A DNA stretch of 10,068 bases from Kalaharituber pfeilii. Lineage: Eukaryota > Ascomycota > Pezizomycetes > Pezizales > Pezizaceae. The notes below the pieces were generated by a model. The model did not search any database. It was not told the origin of the DNA and was given only the letters and a program-made list of their open reading frames with translations. The position numbers and the translations under genes were made by a program. Shown piece after piece: positions 6,552 through 10,068 of the stretch (within the stretch, counting starts at the first letter, position 1; the number at the start of each line of letters is the position of its first letter). The DNA lies in NCBI GenBank assembly GCA_015179045.1, contig WHUZ01000359.1, forward strand, positions 1-10,068. Reading direction: 5' to 3'.

Positions 6552-7004
6552 TTAGACTATAGGGTCTTGAGGCTTCCTTGAATATTGGTCGTGGAACTCT
6601 CTGACAGATTCCAACGATCTTTGCAGATTTGTAATCGGCTCCTAGGTATCTTCATCTTCCCTATACCCTTGCTAGCGGATTCGGTACTTTACTACCCTGT
6701 TGATGCATTTCGAATCGACGACATGATCAACTTTATAGAAGAACTCATCATCATCATCAATCTCCATTTCTTGGGGTTCAAGTCATTCTCGGAAAGGCTT
6801 CAGAAGCGAGACGTGGATGACTTTATGAAGGCGCATACCTTACGGCAAGGCTACCTCATATGCATGGTCATTGACAACTCTTAAGACGAGGTAAGGACCA
6901 ATGTATTTATTGGTCAAGGTTCGATTATTTCCTGAAGTAACCTTTAAGTTCCTTTAATCAATAAAAACCTTATCTCCTACTTGGAATTTCCTTGCTTTAT
7001 TCAA
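6552..7004 (-). pseudogene. GPY/F module and C-terminal chromodomain of chromovirus pol
   Basis: After a one-base shift near 7004 the frame reads NKARKFQVGDKVFI, then the GPY/F module (KYIGPYLVLRV near 6905, HKVIHVSLLKPF near 6825), an acidic spacer (IDDDDEFF), and a chromodomain (about 6750-6580) with KVDHVVD, VVKYRIR, QGYREDEDT, EPITNLQ and VREFHDQY. The chromodomain would steer integration by binding methylated histone tails. Stops lie at 6956-6954, 6842-6840, 6785-6783, 6674-6672 and 6644-6642. The last two (TAG) stand exactly where chromodomains have conserved Trp residues (IR-W-QGY and DT-W-EP), so the aromatic-cage Trp and the core Trp are both nonsense codons. The pol frame ends at TAA 6554-6552. 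Confidence 0.88.
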
Positions 7005-7965
7005 GGAATAGGTTCGACCGTTTATTGTTTATCTTCTTCAGAGTGTCAGTAATATGGTTGTGAACAGTTGTCATCCTGTTAAGCCAGTCTTCAGCTGCCG
7101 GAGAGGCATAGGTATTGTCATCCGAGAGGTGAATAGCTTTAGGATTGAATCCATATAAAAAGCGAAAAGGGCTGTAACTGTAGGTCGAAGTAGTAGTAGA
7201 ATTGTAACCGAATTCGGCCAGAGGTAGCCAAATTACCCATCAGTTCTGACGGTCATGGCAGTAGATGCGAAGATACTGTTTGACAGTCTGTATCACTTGT
7301 TCAGAGAGTCCGTCGGTCTGGAGGTAGTGTGCAGTACTAAGTCGGAGTCCTACATCGAGTTTCGAGGTTACTTCTTTCTAGAGAGCTGAGGCAAACTGTG
7401 GTTCACGGTCAGAGGTGATATGGCGAGGTAGACCAAATTGCCTGAAGATGTCATTGATGAAAGTATTAGTGACATCTTGAGTTGTCTAAGTGCTCTTTGC
7501 TAGTATATAACATTGCATCTTAGTAAACCAGTCAGTGATAACTAAAATAGCATTAAAGCTCTCAGATTCAAGTAATTCTCCAACAAAGTCTATAGCTATC
7601 TCCTCCTAAGGCTTCGTACCAGTAGGCATTGGTATTAGTCTAGTTTGCCTCAGATGTCGGTCGGCTTTGGCCTTCAGGCAGGCTATACAACTGGCCACAT
7701 AATCAGCCACTTGGTCTTTCCAGCTGTCCCAGTAGAAGTTTCAAGAGAAGAGTTCTGGTATTCGATACACACCCCAGTGCCCAGCCACGTTACTATTGTA
7801 GCACTATCGTAGCACCTCTAGTCGATATTGCTCAGGTACTATAAGGAGTTCTTCATTATTCCTTACCCATTCATCATAGTTGACACTAGAGATATCAGCC
7901 TACACATCCTCTACTTCACCTGCCTCTTCATCAATCAGCAGTTGCCTATTCTTAAATAGTTATTC
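7005..7965 (-). pseudogene. Integrase of chromovirus pol (zinc-binding and catalytic core)
   Basis: The zinc-binding domain has the second His (GHWGVYR, 7779-7777) and both Cys (CIAC, 7689-7687 and 7680-7678), but the usual first His is Tyr (YNSNVAGH, 7800-7798). The catalytic core keeps all three acids: Asp in AIDFVG (7590-7588), Asp in TSDREPQFAS (7410-7408) and Glu in QTDGLSEQVIQ (7302-7300). This gives the D,D-35-E spacing of retroviral-type integrases. In-frame stops are at 7962-7960, 7902-7900, 7806-7804, 7743-7741, 7608-7606, 7488-7486, 7380-7378 and 7242-7240. Those at 7608 and 7380 sit where the family has Trp (P-W-EEI and LWKEV). The enzyme would insert element DNA into the host genome; this copy cannot be translated through. 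Confidence 0.9.
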
Positions 7966-8400
7966 GATGCTGTCAGGGGTGGTATCTCCAGTTCGTCGAG
8001 ATAGGGCATTCGCTTTGCCGTTAAGCTTTCCTGGAATATACTTAATGATGTAGTCAAATTCGGAGAGCTTTTCACTCTAGTTGGCTTGCTGGCTGTTGAG
8101 GTGTTGTTTGGTAGTGAAGTACTTAAGTGTGTGATGGTCAGTGAAGACGGTAAAATTGATTCTCAGCAATTCTATCCTCCATTTCTTATACAGGCAATCA
8201 AAGATTGCTAGTAGTTCCTTATCATGAATCATATAGTTTCGTTCAGCGGGGGTCAGTAATCGAGAGTGGTAATCGCATGGGTGAAGAGTCATAGTTCCAT
8301 CTTTAGTATAGTACTAGCTTAAGACACCAGCGAGTGCTTAGTCAGAGCAGTTGGTTTCCACAATTGTAAGCAGGAATCGATCGAACTGTCGTAGTATGGG
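7966..8400 (-). pseudogene. RNase H of chromovirus pol
   Basis: The frame changes near 8398-8401, where a C run on the minus strand is probably one base short. RNase H motifs follow: ETNCSD (8358-8341), HPCDYHSRLLTPAERNY, IHDKELLAIFDC, VFTDHHTLKYF and the exit YIPGKLNGKANALSRR. The Glu (8217-8215) and second Asp (8139-8137) of the catalytic set are kept. The first Asp, expected in the ET-D-xSD motif, is Asn (8352-8350). Stops are at 8340-8338, 8316-8314 and 8079-8077; the last fits a Trp codon (QA-x-WSE context). RNase H would remove the RNA strand of the RNA-DNA hybrid during element copying. Confidence 0.88.
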
Positions 8401-9326
8401 GCACTTATAAACTTGTCATTAAGTTCCTTAAAAGCAGCTTGCTGCTCTGCTCCCTATGAGAAGGATATGTTTCCGGTCAAGAGTGTAAGCAGTCGAGTTG
8501 TGGCAGAGTAATTCAATATGAATTGGCAGTAGTAGTTAGTAAAGCCTAGAAAGGCTTGCACCTCTTTTTTCTTTGTTAGCTTTGGCCAGTCACGAATGGT
8601 AGAAAGTTTGGCCGGATCTATCTTAATCTTAAGGCCATTAATCAGATGATCAAGGAATATAGTTTCATGCACATGGAACTCGCACTTGGCCAGGTTGACC
8701 GCGAGCCTATGGTCGCTCAATTTAGCAAGCACTTTTTCCATTATCCTTTGGTGATCTCATTCGGTTTTGCCTCTATAGATTAAGATGTTATTCAGGTACC
8801 AAACAACTCCATCGATACCAGTGAGGACCTTATCCATCATTTCCTGGAAAGAAGCAAGTGCATTGATGAGTCTAAATGGCATGACTGTGTACTCAAATAG
8901 GCCTTTGGATATTTTGAAGGCCATCTTCCATTCATCACCTGTCTTAATTCGTATGAGGTTGTAGCCGTTTTTGAAGTCCAGCTTGGTGAACCATTTACCG
9001 CCTTGGGTCTTCTTAAGGAGTTCCGACATCAAGGGCAAAGGATATTTATTTGGAATAGTTAATTTGCTCAGTGCCCTATAGTCGACACACAGTTAGAGCG
9101 ACCCATCTTTCTTCCGTACAAACAGGATTGGCAAAGCTGCTTTCAATCTTAACCTTTGTATTTTCCCTGTTGGTAGGTGTTTATCGATATACCTCTGGAG
9201 GGCCTCATCCTCTTCCCAGGTCATTTTGTAGACTGGACTATAGGGAGGCTTCGCATTTGGGTTCTCAAATGGGATTTTATGATCCCAACTTTGGTGTGGA
9301 GGTAGGCGGCATACCTGTTCCTCTGA
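8401..9326 (-). pseudogene. Reverse transcriptase of chromovirus pol, catalytic YLDD changed to YLNN
   Basis: Motifs in order: CRLPPHQSWDHKIPF (about 9308), KPPYSPVYKM, LPILFVRKKDGS, LCVDYRAL, IPNKYPLP, FTKLDFKNGYNLIRI, LFEYTVMPFRLINALASFQ, VVWYLNNILIY, then the thumb and connection (DWPKLTKKKEVQAFLGFTNYY, GAEQQAAFKEL). The first catalytic Asp (LDF, 8978-8976) is present. Both Asp of the YxDD box are Asn (8792-8790 and 8789-8787), and PFG and NAP have become PFR and NAL. Stops are at 9095-9093, 8759-8757 and 8456-8454. The enzyme would copy element RNA into DNA. Each Asp-to-Asn change is a G-to-A on the coding strand, and one lies in a CpA context on the opposite strand, as RIP would give. 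Confidence 0.92.
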
Positions 9327-9499
9327 GAAAACATTAGAGTATCGTGAGTAGTGCTCACGTGCGTCAAGTAATAACAGAATATCACTCTCCTCGAGGGTAT
9401 CAACATCTTTAGAAAGAACGGAAACAGAAGGCAAATCAATATGGGTATAAAGAATATCAAACATGCCATGTTTCAGAACGCCGTTAACGCAATTAACAG

Positions 9500-9960
9500 A
9501 AAAAACATTTTCTTTCAGCCAAGACAAACCAATGATGCACTCTCTGTCGCCGATATCTATGACTTCAGTGTCAAGATCGAAAACAAATTCCTTTCTAACG
9601 TTAACTAAAGGAGGGTTCAAGACAGAAGAAGAAGTAAAATCAACAGATACCTTATTAGGTTTTCCCGGAACGCTAATAGAATGCACATAATCCAGAGCAG
9701 AGGAGACAGAATCAGGAACCGGAACGCCAGAGAACGAAAACGAAGTATTCATAATGAAAGAACCACTGGAGAGTAGAGAGCCATCACCTTGCTTGATATT
9801 TATAGGCCTTACTTGGGGCCTCAATCCTAACTCCTTATCCAGTGTTAAAGAGACAATCGGCATGGAGGCTGCACAGTCTACAATAGCCCTAATGGTCCTT
9901 CTAGTTTTGAATTTTATCTCGCAACTAAGAAGGTCACTGTAATGGGAAGTCCTACCAGGC
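9500..9960 (-). pseudogene. Retropepsin-like aspartic protease region of chromovirus pol
   Basis: The motif IRAIVDCAASMPIVSL places the catalytic Asp at 9878-9876. The usual D-S/T-G-A is D-C-A-A here; this may be lineage-specific or mutational. The second landmark, IIGLSWLKENVFSVNCVNG (about 9536-9480), corresponds to the conserved ILG..WL segment after the protease flap. The protein frame is open from about 9988 through 9096, the longest intact stretch in the window (over 290 codons across protease and the start of reverse transcriptase). No own start codon is expected, because pol is made as part of a polyprotein; the ATG at 9863 lies inside the protease. Confidence 0.8.
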
Positions 9961-10068
9961 TGAGTAAGGTCCCCATCTAGTTTTCCAAATCAGATAGATC
10001 TGTTATTCTCTCGGACTCATCGATGGCCTGTATCTTGAGGTGGCCAGAGTCTGTTCTCTTCTTTCTGA
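9961..10068 (-). pseudogene. End of gag or gag-pol linker, different frame from protease
   Basis: Minus frame from 10066 reads LKIQAIDESERITDLSDLEN, then a TAG (9979-9977) at a plausible Trp, and GTLLSLVGLPITVTFL. The phrase LPIT often precedes Ty3/gypsy proteases. The protease is in the frame reached by a -1 shift, with the crossing point somewhere between about 9975 and 9920. Either a decay frameshift or a remnant of programmed -1 frameshifting is possible; I see no classic slippery heptamer. The rest of gag lies outside the window. Confidence 0.5.

Larger units (their letters stand above)
5517..10068 (-). mobile_element. Ty3/gypsy chromovirus, decayed, 3' part (5' end beyond window)
   Basis: Reading the minus strand from the right edge, the order is gag/linker end, protease, reverse transcriptase, RNase H, integrase, GPY/F module, chromodomain, 3' untranslated region, polypurine tract and LTR. 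Integrase after RNase H defines Ty3/gypsy, and the C-terminal chromodomain defines the chromovirus branch. Nineteen in-frame stops and frameshifts near 8400 and 7004, plus one before the protease, show it is dead. The 5' LTR, primer binding site and most of gag would lie beyond 10068. Its insertion splits the 56-bp satellite. The family is common in fungi, plants and some animals; fungal origin is inferred from context. Confidence 0.9.

Noticed and set aside
6585..6884. Plus-strand frame of 99 codons
   Set aside because: It lies antisense to the GPY/F module and chromodomain, which have clear family motifs on the minus strand.
9071..9942. Several plus-strand frames of 60-90 codons opposite the protease and reverse transcriptase
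   Set aside because: They are shadows of the minus-strand pol frame, which carries the recognisable motifs.

Overview
The window looks like a gene-poor, repeat-rich stretch of a eukaryotic nuclear genome, most likely a filamentous fungus. It has no bacterial gene layout: no operons, no ribosome binding sites and almost no intact reading frame. Instead it holds a decayed Ty3/gypsy chromovirus, poly(A)-tailed retroposons and at least six families of tandem repeats. Many in-frame stops sit where related proteins have Trp or Gln (TGG to TAG, CAA/CAG to TAA/TAG). This resembles the C-to-T damage on both strands left by fungal repeat-induced point mutation (RIP), although some changes are in other contexts. 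The fungal assignment is an inference.

Layout, left to right. Positions 1-1335 are very A/T-rich. The minus strand carries the wreck of a Lys-rich protein of roughly 400 residues that I cannot name; it runs off the left edge. Positions 1336-1832 hold a degenerate 58-bp duplication and the left part of a 9-bp minisatellite (consensus near TGCTCAAYA). Positions 1833-3469 are a minus-strand, poly(A)-tailed retroposon encoding one broken ORF1-like protein. A second, 5'-truncated copy of the same family (2567-2867) is inserted into it in the opposite direction. The retroposon splits the 9-bp minisatellite, which resumes at 3470-3795.

Positions 3940-5516 are a chain of tandem repeats: a 135-bp repeat, a 12-bp minisatellite of exactly 13 units, a 10-bp minisatellite of 10 units, and about 15 diverged units of a 56-bp satellite. 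From 5517 to the right edge lies the 3' part of a chromovirus on the minus strand: an LTR with a 33-bp minisatellite inside it, a polypurine tract, a 3' untranslated region, then (reading leftward from the right edge) the end of a gag/linker segment, protease, reverse transcriptase, RNase H, integrase, GPY/F module and chromodomain. The LTR edge cuts the 56-bp satellite in mid-unit, which dates the chromovirus insertion after the satellite.

Nothing here appears able to make a functional full-length protein. The pol region has 19 in-frame stops and at least two frameshifts, and several catalytic Asp codons have become Asn. The most interesting material is the retroposon family (two members in one nest), the unidentified decayed protein on the left, and the stacked satellite landscape. 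Together they look like an old heterochromatic island in which elements inserted into satellites and then into each other.
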